DNA of 64,000 nucleotides from Corallococcus macrosporus DSM 14697 (GCF_002305895.1 NZ_CP022203.1:660501-724500); one strand, 5' to 3'. Positions 8,467 through 18,042 are shown, counted from the stretch's first letter. Notes: generated by a model not told the origin, from the sequence alone. Made by a program: numbers and translations.

Positions 8467-9288
8467 ATGTTCGTGCGCTCGCTGGTCCTTCCTGTCGTCG
8501 CGCTGTCCCTTGTCGGCTGTGCTGGAATGACAGTCACCCGGACGGTGACGGGGCCGGACGGCAAGACGGTCGTCACCAGCTCCGACCCCGCAGAGCAGGC
8601 CCGCATCGACGCGGAGGCGCGTGAGCAGGAGGACTACGAGAAGGCCATCGCGGAGGCGCCCCGGCGCTCACCCCAGGCGCCCATCGAGGTGGCCGTCTTC
8701 GAGGCGTCCGTCGCCGAGTCGCTGGCCAGGTCGCTCGACCGGAAGCAGCTCAACGATTCGCTCGTGGCGGAGCTCTCCGCGGACCCGCTGCTGCGCGTCG
8801 TGCGCGTCACGGGGCTCCCCAGCAGCGCGACGCGCTCGGGTGCCTCGGACGCGGACCGCATCGCCGCCGCGCAGGCCAAGGGGCTCTCGCCCGACGTGTG
8901 GATCCTCCCGCAGGTCTTCTTGGAGGACGCGGTGGGGACGAGCGGCGGCAAGCTCGTCTCGATGCAGGCGTTCACGCTTCGCGGCAACGTGCGGTCCGCG
9001 TATGGCACCGGCGCCGCGGAGCCCAAGGAGCGGGGGACGATTTTCCAGAACGTGCAGGTGGTGAAGATCGCCGCGGCGGCGATTCGCTCCGCCGTGGTGA
9101 GCCAGCTCGGCCCCAACCTGCCGGACCGCGAGGCGGTGGCCGGGCTCACGAAGGCGCGGCAGCAGAAGAAGCTCGATGCCATCAAGGAGCAGGCCGGCAT
9201 CAAGCCCGAGGACGACACCAACACCCGGCTGCGCAAGCTGCTTGGCATGGAGCAGCCGGAGGCGGAGCAGGCCGCCACGACGGAGTAG
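8467..9288 (+). CDS. Hypothetical lipoprotein
   Basis: 273 residues. The N-terminus is a lipoprotein signal (MFVRSLVLPVVALSLVGCAG) with lipobox VGC, so the mature protein starts at Cys18. After the lipid site there is a low-complexity spacer rich in Thr, Glu and Ala, then a mixed alpha/beta domain (about residues 65-215) without recognisable catalytic residues. The C-terminus is charged and helical ('KARQQKKLDAIKEQ'). GGAG lies seven bases before the ATG. The domain, with phrases such as 'SPDVWILPQVFLEDAVG', recalls envelope lipoproteins that score a peptide or curli-type assembly, but I cannot place it in a family. Confidence 0.75.
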   Translation: MFVRSLVLPVVALSLVGCAGMTVTRTVTGPDGKTVVTSSDPAEQARIDAEAREQEDYEKAIAEAPRRSPQAPIEVAVFEASVAESLARSLDRKQLNDSLVAELSADPLLRVVRVTGLPSSATRSGASDADRIAAAQAKGLSPDVWILPQVFLEDAVGTSGGKLVSMQAFTLRGNVRSAYGTGAAEPKERGTIFQNVQVVKIAAAAIRSAVVSQLGPNLPDREAVAGLTKARQQKKLDAIKEQAGIKPEDDTNTRLRKLLGMEQPEAEQAATTE

Positions 9289-9488
9289 GCACCGTCCGCT
9301 TTTCCACGCCTGCTGTCGTCGCGGCGCGTAAGCGGCCGGTCAACAGCCCTTCATGCTGAGTTCGCCGCGGAATCGCCTTCGCATCGCGATGAGAGCGGCG
9401 TGCCGGGCTCGCCACCACGTAGAGGCCATGGGGCAAGTCCACCCCTGCCGGCTGCTTGTCCATGGTGATGGACGCATGGTGTTGATTC

Positions 9489-9935
9489 GTGCTTATCCGT
9501 CGACTCGTGCGAAAGCTGAACCCCTGTCGTGGTCTGCTGTGCCTCCTGTCGGTTGTGTCGCTGGGCTGCTCCAGCGGTGCCACTGGCGCTTCGACACGCC
9601 GCTCCGCGAACCATCATGACGCCTACGCGCAGGCGGCCTGCCTGGACAGCGCAACGTGCTGTATCCAGCGCTTTGGTCCGGATGCGTGCGGCCTCTCCGC
9701 TGCTGAAGCTGCCGTGCTCATGACGGGCTCGCAGGTGGCAGCCGAGGGAAGCGCTCCGGATACAGAGAAAGCCCAGGACCTCAGCCTCCCTGATTGGAAG
9801 CGGCGCTGCATCCAGAACTACGTCAATTGCAAGGAGTACGACTGGATGGGCTCTTGTTACGACTGCATGCGCTACTGCGAGGGACAGCAGGAATGGCCGG
9901 ACGACAAGTGCCGTCCGCGCGGGAAGAGCAACTAG
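9489..9935 (+). CDS. Cys-rich lipoprotein, TIGR02269/SitA-like myxobacterial family
   Basis: 148 residues from GTG at 9489; GTG at 9507 gives a tidier signal peptide. The N-terminus (LVRKLNPCRGLLCLLSVVSLGCSS) looks like a lipoprotein signal cleaved before the Cys in LGC. The mature part has many Cys: 'CLDSATCCIQRFGPDACGL', then 'PDWKRRCIQNYVNCKE', then 'GSCYDCMRYCEGQQ'. This pattern belongs to a myxobacterial lipoprotein family some of whose members are SitA-type toxins passed between cells by outer-membrane exchange; that link is from memory and applies to the family, not proven for this gene. The DUSAM gene follows after 3 bp, so the two are a unit. Confidence 0.7.
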   Translation: MLIRRLVRKLNPCRGLLCLLSVVSLGCSSGATGASTRRSANHHDAYAQAACLDSATCCIQRFGPDACGLSAAEAAVLMTGSQVAAEGSAPDTEKAQDLSLPDWKRRCIQNYVNCKEYDWMGSCYDCMRYCEGQQEWPDDKCRPRGKSN

Positions 9936-9938
9936 GCC

Positions 9939-10319
9939 ATGCCTGAAACACTCGATTGGGACCCCATTCGCGCGCTCGCGCGGCGCGTCCTTCGCGAGGG
10001 GGCGCCGCTCGCCTTGACGGACGAAGTGCGTGCGCTCCTTGTTCGCTCCGCACGAGAGGTGGCCATCAGCGATGCAGTTGCCTCCCACGCCTTGTCCTCG
10101 GAGGACGAGGCGTTGGACCTGCTTCGCGAGATTTCTCGCCGCATTCGCGACGGCTCCGCGAGAATCTCCGATGCGCTGAACCGCATGTATCAACACAAGG
10201 AGGCCGGTGACTTCGACAGCGCCCGCCAGGAAATGCGGGAGGTGCTCGCCGTCGAAGTCGTACCGCTCTACCGTGACATCGCGGAAGGTCAGCTCGAAGA
10301 CCTGGCGGACGAGCCGTAG
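9939..10319 (+). CDS. DUSAM domain-containing protein
   Basis: 126 residues, all helical, without signal peptide. The opening 'DWDPIRALARRVL', the middle 'LLREISRRIRDGSARISDAL' and the end 'VEVVPLYRDIAEGQLEDLA' match the DUSAM family, which is known essentially from Myxococcus and Stigmatella relatives and has no assigned biochemical function. It begins 3 bp after the Cys-rich lipoprotein, with GGAAGAG as ribosome site. The pairing of a secreted lipoprotein with a small cytoplasmic partner is what an effector-immunity pair would look like, but that is inference. Confidence 0.8.
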   Translation: MPETLDWDPIRALARRVLREGAPLALTDEVRALLVRSAREVAISDAVASHALSSEDEALDLLREISRRIRDGSARISDALNRMYQHKEAGDFDSARQEMREVLAVEVVPLYRDIAEGQLEDLADEP

Positions 10320-10631
10320 CGACAGATGGCCACGGGTACCGAGCCCCCGCGTCGCCCGGGAACGCGCGACACGGACACGTTGAGCGCGCTACCCGCGAGG
10401 AGGCAACCGGCCATGCCAGGCCCTGGTTCCGGCCCGGGGCACGGGCCACCTGGCGCGCGACAGGTGTTGCCCGGGGGACATGGTGCAGGGGGCGTCGCTT
10501 GCCCGGCTACCTCCGGACTCCCGAGGCAGGCTCCAAAAGAGGGACTGGGCGGGACGCTCTCACCTTGAGTGCGCTGTTGCACCCTGGTATCCGCAGAGCC
10601 CCTCACTCCGCCTCAAAGCAGGAAGGCCCAG
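10320..10631. other. Intergenic, leader of ettA
   Basis: 312 bp between the DUSAM gene and ettA. Short open frames here have no family similarity and proline/glycine-heavy compositions typical of chance reading in GC-rich DNA. I see no clear promoter, hairpin or RNA gene. Confidence 0.5.
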
Positions 10632-12311
<1,680 letters not shown>

Positions 12312-12332
12312 GCTGCTGGTAGGACCTTTCTT

Positions 12333-12354
12333 CCCTCCCCTGGCCAGGGGAGGG
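12333..12354. repeat. Perfect 22-bp palindrome after ettA
   Basis: Bases 12333-12343 (CCCTCCCCTGG) are the exact reverse complement of 12344-12354. It sits in the 69-bp gap between ettA and the ATPase gene. It could fold into a stem with no real loop and act in termination, or be a protein site at the left border of the low-GC module. There is no T-run after it. Confidence 0.5.
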
Positions 12355-12380
12355 GAGAATGGGGGACGGGAGGCGTTGCC

Positions 12381-13583
12381 GTGATCGAGAAGGTCCAGTT
12401 CCGCAACTTCAAGGCGTACCGCTCGCACGACCTGGAGCTGGAGCCCTTCACGGTCCTGGTGGGCCCGAACGCGTCGGGGAAGACGACGCTGCTCGAGGGG
12501 CTGAGCCTGCTATCGGCAGTTGCAAGTAACCTGTTGGCAGGCGGGCGCTCCTACTGGCCTGGCCCCCTCGTTCAGTCTCATGGGAGTGATGCACCTGTTG
12601 AGATTGGGGCAGTTGGGAAATGGGGAGGCATTGACGGCTCCGTAACGGCTATCAGTCCATCTGAGGCAGTGCAGAGGGCAGACACGCTGACCCTTCCATT
12701 CTGGATTCGCGGCGAGTTTGGAGGGGGGCGTTTTGGGATCGAAGGAAACCATCGCGGCGCCTCGCGCACTCTTCCGTTAGACCTCGGATATCAATCGGGC
12801 AAACTCCGGAGTGATGTGGAGCCCTCGCAGTTGGGACATTTGCGGGCAGCGCTAAGTGCCACTGCTATCTTGCGGTTTGTCCCAAGGCTCCTGGCGGCGG
12901 CTTCATACAGCGATGAAGTAGTGCCCTCCCTGGCCTCGGATGGAAGCGGCTTCGCGTCCGTGTTGGCATATCTCAAGCTGAGCCAAGACGAGGTATTCAA
13001 CGAAATTGAGTCCGCCCTCAGAGAGATCGTTCCTTCGGTACGGCGTATTCGTATCGAGCGCGCCGCCGTTGAGCAAACGGCTATTCGTACCATTGCTTTA
13101 GACGAACAGCGGCGCAATGTTCCAGAGAAGAGGACGCTTTGGGGCAACCAAGTTGTTTTCGACATGAAGGGCGCGAAGGGAGTTGCGCCTGATTCGGCGG
13201 GCGAGGGCACTTTGATGGTGCTCGGGTTGCTCACTGCGATCATGGGCCCATTGAAGCCCCGGCTTGTCCTCTTGGACGACATTGAGTTGTCACTCCACCC
13301 GGCGGCGCAATCGCGCCTCATCGCGGCCCTGCGCGCCATCCAGAAGCGTGACCCCCAACTGCAGATCATCGCCACCAGTCACTCGCCCTTCATCCTGAAC
13401 GACCTCGACCCGAAGGAGGTCCGCATGACCTACCTCGCGGACAACGGGTTCGCGCGGTGCGAGAAGCTGACCGCGCACCCCGAGTTCGAGAAGTGGAAGG
13501 GTCTGATGGCGCCGGGCGAGTTCTGGAGCAGCGTGGGCGAGGACTGGATTGGAAAGCTGGCTGAGGCTGCTCCGAATGAGTGA
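12381..13583 (+). CDS. AAA/RecF-like ATPase, first gene of a candidate defence pair
   Basis: 400 residues from GTG at 12381. SMC/RecF/OLD-type ATPase head: Walker A GPNASGKT (28-35), signature DSAGEGTL (271-278), Walker B LVLLDDIE (295-302), and the His switch ATSHSP (331-336). There is no coiled coil of SMC size and no TOPRIM at the C-terminus, unlike full-length OLD proteins. The next gene overlaps by 8 bp and carries TOPRIM-like residues, so the pair may be a split OLD-like system. Bases ~12510-13320 fall to about 50-60% GC (60 bases from 13081 hold 29 G+C), whereas both ends of the gene are near 65-72%, suggesting mosaic origin. Comparable ATPase/nuclease pairs in other bacteria are anti-phage; that role is inferred. 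Confidence 0.85.
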   Translation: MIEKVQFRNFKAYRSHDLELEPFTVLVGPNASGKTTLLEGLSLLSAVASNLLAGGRSYWPGPLVQSHGSDAPVEIGAVGKWGGIDGSVTAISPSEAVQRADTLTLPFWIRGEFGGGRFGIEGNHRGASRTLPLDLGYQSGKLRSDVEPSQLGHLRAALSATAILRFVPRLLAAASYSDEVVPSLASDGSGFASVLAYLKLSQDEVFNEIESALREIVPSVRRIRIERAAVEQTAIRTIALDEQRRNVPEKRTLWGNQVVFDMKGAKGVAPDSAGEGTLMVLGLLTAIMGPLKPRLVLLDDIELSLHPAAQSRLIAALRAIQKRDPQLQIIATSHSPFILNDLDPKEVRMTYLADNGFARCEKLTAHPEFEKWKGLMAPGEFWSSVGEDWIGKLAEAAPNE

Positions 13584-14334
13584 GCCCTCCTTCGCGTTCG
13601 GAGTCGTCTGCGAAGCGCGTGCGGACCAACTCACGGCATGCATGATCGCAAACCGAGTCATCGATGAGCACGTTGACTGGGTGGCCCCCGAATTTCGCGA
13701 CACCTTCTATCGGTGGCGTGGTGTCAGCGCGTCTCCAGACGACAGGTTCGTGCGGTGGCAGAAAGTCCGGGAAGAAAGCGCGCTCCGCGGCATCAAGCCG
13801 ATCTTCGGACGTTTCGGAGGAGAATCCGGGAAGCCCGATGCGCTCATGACAAGGCAGGCGCTGCTGCTTTTCGCTTCCCTCGACAGTCGGCCAGATGCCG
13901 TCGTGCTGGTGCGTGACAGTGACGGCGACCCTTCACGTCGAGATGGCTTGGAGCAAGCGCGGAGCACGCACGCATGGCCCTTCAAGGTGGTCATCGCCCT
14001 GGCAGAGCCAAAGCGCGAGGCATGGGTGCTTTCCGGCTTTGAGCCTCAAAATCCTGATGAGAGCGCTCGTCACCAACGTCTCAAGGCGCGGCTTTCGATC
14101 GACCCGTTGGTCAGGTCCCACGAACTCGACGCTCGCGAGCATGGCGCGAAGACGGACATCAAGCGCGCGCTCACGGAGTTGACCCAGGACGACTGGAACC
14201 GCGAGCAGCAGTGCATCGAAGAGTCGCCGTTGGAGCTCCTGAAGCAGCGAGGCGAGAGAAACGGCCTCGCTGCCTTCATGAAGGAGATCCGCGAACACCT
14301 CGTTCCCATCTTCGGCCCGGTTGCTCCCAGGTAG
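13576..14334 (+). CDS. TOPRIM-like/DUF4276-type partner of the ATPase
   Basis: 252 residues from ATG at 13576, overlapping the ATPase stop by 8 bp (ATGAGTGA), so translation is coupled. Near the N-terminus 'FGVVCEARADQ' supplies Glu13, and 'AVVLVRDSDGDPS' supplies Asp114, Asp116 and Asp118. A glutamate followed by a D-x-D after a hydrophobic strand is the TOPRIM metal-binding pattern. 'KVVIALAEPKREAWVLSG' resembles the region after DxD in DUF4276/RloB-type proteins. There is no signal peptide or membrane helix. GC is around 57-60% in sampled lines, low for this window. A nuclease activated or held in check by the ATPase is the natural hypothesis. I could not assign it to a named defence system with certainty. 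Confidence 0.75.
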   Translation: MSEPSFAFGVVCEARADQLTACMIANRVIDEHVDWVAPEFRDTFYRWRGVSASPDDRFVRWQKVREESALRGIKPIFGRFGGESGKPDALMTRQALLLFASLDSRPDAVVLVRDSDGDPSRRDGLEQARSTHAWPFKVVIALAEPKREAWVLSGFEPQNPDESARHQRLKARLSIDPLVRSHELDAREHGAKTDIKRALTELTQDDWNREQQCIEESPLELLKQRGERNGLAAFMKEIREHLVPIFGPVAPR

Positions 14335-14361
14335 GAACGAGCCAGGCCCAGAGAAGCCAGC

Positions 14362-14607
14362 TCAGCAGGCGTCGATGCACTCCACCGTGTAGAACGGCGT
14401 CACGTCCTCGGTGGCATGGCAGTCCGGGTTCGCGCAGGAGCAGTGCAGCGTCATCACATACTCCGTGAGCGCCTCGTCATTGTAATACGTATACGTACAG
14501 GCCAGCCGGGACGACTGCGCCTCGGCGGTGGGCGTATAGCCCAGACTGCCGACGCCAATGCCTCCGGGAACCGCCAGCACCGCGACCGCCATGAGCAGCT
14601 TCTTCAT
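14362..14607 (-). CDS. Small Cys-rich secreted protein
   Basis: 81 residues with a clear signal peptide (MKKLLMAVAVLAVPGGIGVG, likely cleaved after AEA at about residue 30). The mature ~50 residues hold six Cys ('LHCSCANPDCHA', 'VECIDAC' and one in 'LACTYTYYNDE'), enough for three disulfides. The 'CTYTYYNDEALTEYV' opening resembles small secreted DUF6289-type proteins, a weak match. GGAG lies a few bases before the ATG. It converges on the TOPRIM-like gene with 27 bp between. Role unknown. Confidence 0.65.
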   Translation of the reverse strand: MKKLLMAVAVLAVPGGIGVGSLGYTPTAEAQSSRLACTYTYYNDEALTEYVMTLHCSCANPDCHATEDVTPFYTVECIDAC

Positions 14608-14657
14608 GTCACTCTCCGGGGTAACGCGAACTTCGGGGGAGCGCGGACATTACCGCC

Positions 14658-15776
14658 TCAGGGCCGGTACTCCCAATGCCAGGGCTCGGACGGGACGGTG
14701 CGCACGAAGCCGAAGTTCCTCGCGTTGTTCGCCAGCCATCGGTACGTCGAGGTGCCCGTGCCGCCCGTGTTGATGTCCACCGCGATGCCGCCCTGATGGT
14801 TGGAGTAGCCCGGAGGCGCGGCCAGGTTGCCCGTACCGTTCTTGTACGCGCGGTACAGCGCCTCCTGCTCCGCCATGCTGCGGAAGCCGCTGTTCACCTT
14901 CAGGGTGATGCCCTGCGCGCGCGCCGCCGCGTGCATGCGGTTGAACGCCGCCGCCGCGTCCGTGCGCATCTCCTTGCCGTTGGGCACGGGCGACAGGGAA
15001 ATCCGCCGAGGCTGTCCATTCACATAGCCCGTGACGACCCGGCCGCCACCGCCACCGCCCGGGTTGGTGACGGGGCCCTGGACGTTGATGCCCAGCTTGT
15101 CCCACGTCTTGGGGCCCACGATGCCGTCCGCCGTCAGGCCGCGGGACTGCTGGAAGGCCTTCACCGCCGACAGCGTCTTGGGGCCGAACACGCCGTCCGC
15201 CGTGCCCGACGAGAACCCCAACTGGTTGAGCCGCTGCTGGAGCGCCCGCACCGGCTCGCCCCGCGCGCCATTGCGCAGCGTGGGGCCCGAGCCACCGCTG
15301 ACCCCCGCCGAGTTGAGGGCCTGCCACGTCTTGGGCCCGACGACGCCGTCCACCTGGAGCCCTCGGGCGCGCTGGAAGGACTGCACCGCCGACTGTGTCT
15401 TGGGACCGAACACGCCGTCCGCCGCGCCCGGGTTGAAACCCGCGGCCTTGAGCTTGTTCTGGAGCGTCGTCACCGCCGCGCCCCGCGCGCCGTTGCGCAG
15501 CGTGGGGGTCGCGCCCGCCGAGCTGAGGGCGCCCCTCGTCTTGGGCCCGGCGATGCCGTCCACCTGGAGCCCACGCGCGCGCTGAAAGGCCTGCACCGCC
15601 GCCAGCGTCTTGGGGCCGAACACGCCATCCGAGGCGCCCGGGTTGAAGCCCGCGGCCCGGAGCTGGTTCTGGAGCGTCGTCACGGCCGCGCCGCGCGCAC
15701 CCATGCGCAACGTGGGCGAGGCAGAGCGGGACGCGCTGCTGGACGCAGCCGCGGAGGAGCGGGCAATGGCTACCAT
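14658..15776 (-). CDS. M15B D,D-carboxypeptidase/endopeptidase with three peptidoglycan-binding repeats
   Basis: 372 residues from ATG at 15776 (MVAIARSS), chosen for its AAGAG ribosome site; an ATG at 15818 is upstream in frame. Three PG_binding_1 repeats lie at about 21-85, 90-155 and 165-230, each with 'DGVFGPKT'. The first two are almost identical, with a 69-residue period. A Gly-rich linker (239-245) precedes a VanY-type M15 domain: SGFRS (296-300), SNHQGGIAVDI with Zn ligands His327 and Asp334, and EPWHWEY with Glu364 and His367. The zinc site is complete. There is no signal peptide, which is odd for a wall enzyme and recalls endolysins or effectors delivered by a secretion system. Confidence 0.88.
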   Translation of the reverse strand: MVAIARSSAAASSSASRSASPTLRMGARGAAVTTLQNQLRAAGFNPGASDGVFGPKTLAAVQAFQRARGLQVDGIAGPKTRGALSSAGATPTLRNGARGAAVTTLQNKLKAAGFNPGAADGVFGPKTQSAVQSFQRARGLQVDGVVGPKTWQALNSAGVSGGSGPTLRNGARGEPVRALQQRLNQLGFSSGTADGVFGPKTLSAVKAFQQSRGLTADGIVGPKTWDKLGINVQGPVTNPGGGGGGRVVTGYVNGQPRRISLSPVPNGKEMRTDAAAAFNRMHAAARAQGITLKVNSGFRSMAEQEALYRAYKNGTGNLAAPPGYSNHQGGIAVDINTGGTGTSTYRWLANNARNFGFVRTVPSEPWHWEYRP

Positions 15777-16271
15777 GGGGGACTCTTCCCTTGTGAAGAA
15801 GAATGGAGTTGGACCCATTTTCCCAGCCGCTCAAAGAAAGTTGCCTCGGATTGCGTCAAAAGCGCGTTTCAATCCTGTCACGCGCCTGGGTTGAGCTGCG
15901 TTTCGTGGCGTGACGGAAAAGTTGCATCAAGGTGGCATGGGTTGGATGGGGGTCGTGGCATTCATTCCCGCGGAAATCTTCCAATGGAATGCAGTCCTTG
16001 CCTTCCCGCCCGGGGCTTCGGGCGTGCTCGTGCAGTCCAGAAGTCCGCGGATGGCGGCACGGATGGCGCAGCCGGCCAAGTCGGTCTCCTGAGGCGTCTG
16101 GTTTGTCATTGCCCGCGCGGACGCTGGCCGCGTTCCGGCGGCGGGCTCCCCGCGCATGACGCTGTTCGTTCAATCCGATGGGAGGACGTTCATGGCGAAT
16201 ATGACCGATGCGCGCGCAGGCTGGTGGCCACGGCCACCCGTGACGCGTCCGGCGCGCGCTGAGCCACGTCC
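15777..16271. other. Intergenic between the M15 gene and the LanM remnant
   Basis: 495 bp. The first ~130 bp are the upstream region of the M15 gene and are relatively AT-rich. Several short open frames exist on both strands (one from 16108 leftward, 'MTNQTPQETDLAGC') but none has a good ribosome site or family match. From about 16197 a plus-strand frame reads 'CARRLVATATRDASG', which could be decayed lanthipeptide-synthetase sequence. No lanthipeptide precursor was found. Confidence 0.45.
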
Positions 16272-16952
16272 ATGTTCCCCGAGGCCGTTGGCGGCTTCGC
16301 CCACGGCGCCACGGGCATGGGCTGGGCGCTCGCGCGGCTGGCGCTGAGCGGCGCCGGCACCCCGGCGGAGCGGCAGGCGTGGCTCGACCTGGCGCACGCG
16401 GCCTTCGACTACGAGGAGTCGCTCTTCCATCCGGACGTGGGCGGTTGGCGGGACGCGCGCAGCGGCGTGGGCGCGCGCTTCCTCCCCAACGGGTGTCATG
16501 GCAGCACGGGCATCGGGCTGGCGGCGTGTGACCTGCACGCCCGCACCGGCGCCGCGCGTCACCTGGACGTGGCGCGCCGGGCCGCCGCCGCCGGACTGCG
16601 CGAGGGCTTCGGCTGGAGCCACACGCTCTGCCATGGCGACCTGGGGCCGTGGGAGCTGCTGGAGCGGTGGCGCCGCATCGGCCCCGAGGCGCTGGGCGCG
16701 GACCGGGACGGCTGGGACGCCGCCATCCTCTCCGGCCTGGAGGAGCGGGGGCCGGTGGGCGGATGGTCTCGGGATGCCTTCACCCCCGGGTTGATGCCCG
16801 GCATCGCCGGAATCCTCCACCTCCTGCTGGAGCTGCATCCGGAGAGCAGGCTCGCCACACCCCTGCTGCTGAGCCTGCGCGAGGAGGCACCCGGGCCTCC
16901 GTCCGGGCGCCAGGCGGGCCCCCCGAAAACCGCCTGGAGGCCCGTTTCATAG
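16272..16952 (+). pseudogene. Remnant of a class II lanthipeptide synthetase (LanM), cyclase part only
   Basis: 226 residues matching only the C-terminal LanC-like cyclase half of LanM. The motifs are 'GFAHGATGMGWAL' (His11), 'NGCHGSTGIG' (Cys75, His76), 'TLCHGDLG' (Cys120, His121) and 'PGLMPGIAGILHLLLELH'. The zinc ligands Cys75, Cys120 and His121 are kept, so the cyclase core itself is not obviously dead. Full LanM proteins are about 900-1,100 residues with a DUF4135 dehydratase half; here an in-frame TGA lies just upstream and no dehydratase sequence is present. A neighbouring frame (16197-16260) may be the broken continuation. No precursor peptide, transporter or protease gene is adjacent. 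A stand-alone short cyclase is the less likely alternative. Confidence 0.65.
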
Positions 16953-17105
16953 AGAAAATCTAGGTCTCCTGAAGGAACAACCTTGGGAAGTGGTCCCCTG
17001 TGAAGCTGTTCTAGTCCCGCCGGGGCATGAAGTGGCCGACGAAGCTTGCATTCGTTCCGCGCTGCTGAATGTTGTCCCCAAGGTTTTTTCTAGGGAGAGA
17101 GGGTC

Positions 17106-18023
17106 ATGAAGGGAAGCTTCGCCAAGCGCATCACGTTGTTCGTCCTGACCAACCTCGCGGTGCTCGCGATGCTGGCCATCGTCGGGCGGATCATCGGGGT
17201 GGAGAACCTGCTGGCCCGCCAGGGCGTGGGACTGAACCTGCCGGGCCTGCTCATCATGGCGGCGGTGATGGGGTTCGGTGGTTCCATCATCTCGCTGCTC
17301 CTGTCCAAGCCGATGGCGAAGTGGAGCACCGGGGCGCAGGTCATCAAGCAGCCCCGCACGGAGGCCGAGCAGTGGCTGGTGGAGACGGTGCACCGGCTGT
17401 CGCGGGACGCGGGCATCGGCAGGCCGGAGGTGGCCATCTACGACAGCCCGGACATGAACGCCTTCGCCACGGGCGCCAACCGCAACAACGCCCTGGTGGC
17501 GGTGTCCACCGGCCTGCTGCATGGCATGCGGCGGGACGAGGTGGAGGCCGTGCTCGGCCACGAGGTCGCCCACGTGGCCAACGGTGACATGGTGACGCTC
17601 ACGCTGCTGCAGGGCGTGCTCAACACCTTCGTCATCTTCCTGAGCCGCGTGGTGGGCTTCTTCGTGGACCGCTTCCTCAGCCGCTCCGAGGACGGCGAGG
17701 AGAGCGGCGGCACGGGGCCGGCCTACTTCCTCACCAGCATCGTGCTTCAGATTGTGTTTGGCATTGGCGCCAGCATCATCGTGGCCTGGTACAGCCGCCG
17801 GCGTGAGTTCCGCGCGGACGATGGCGGCGCCAGGCTGGTGGACCCGGGCGCCATGGCGCGCGCGCTGGACCGGCTGCGCCGGCAGCAGGGCGAGCCGGCC
17901 ATGCTGCCGTCCAACATGCAGGCGTTCGGCATCCGCGGTGGCGGGATGATGGCGCTCTTCTCCAGCCACCCGCCGCTCGAGCTGCGCATCCAGCGCCTGG
18001 TGGACGGGAGCTGGAAGCGCTGA
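17106..18023 (+). CDS. htpX: HtpX family zinc metalloprotease
   Basis: 305 residues, inner-membrane M48 peptidase. Two N-terminal membrane helices (about 8-30 and 44-66) precede the catalytic motif '[14 protein letters not shown]' (His152, Glu153, His156). The third zinc ligand is Glu234 in '[14 protein letters not shown]', and two more hydrophobic segments lie around 168-190 and 208-228. The active site faces the cytoplasm and cleaves misfolded membrane proteins. Ribosome site GGGAGAGAGGG. The upstream gap contains inverted arms AACCTTGGGA (16979-16988) and their complement near 17075-17085, followed by six T. A strong hairpin follows the stop. Confidence 0.95.
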   Translation: MKGSFAKRITLFVLTNLAVLAMLAIVGRIIGVENLLARQGVGLNLPGLLIMAAVMGFGGSIISLLLSKPMAKWSTGAQVIKQPRTEAEQWLVETVHRLSRDAGIGRPEVAIYDSPDMNAFATGANRNNALVAVSTGLLHGMRRDEVEAVLGHEVAHVANGDMVTLTLLQGVLNTFVIFLSRVVGFFVDRFLSRSEDGEESGGTGPAYFLTSIVLQIVFGIGASIIVAWYSRRREFRADDGGARLVDPGAMARALDRLRRQQGEPAMLPSNMQAFGIRGGGMMALFSSHPPLELRIQRLVDGSWKR

Positions 18024-18042
18024 CGCGAGCGCTGGGCGTGCC

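Noticed and set aside
9353-9619. 88-residue plus-strand frame before the Cys-rich lipoprotein
   Set aside because: Overlaps the lipoprotein in another frame and lacks a ribosome site; the lipoprotein has the better signal peptide.
15927-16108. Minus-strand 60-residue frame 'MTNQTPQETDLAGC' as a lanthipeptide precursor
   Set aside because: Near the LanM remnant, but no ribosome site, no leader-cleavage motif and few Ser/Thr/Cys in the C-terminal part.
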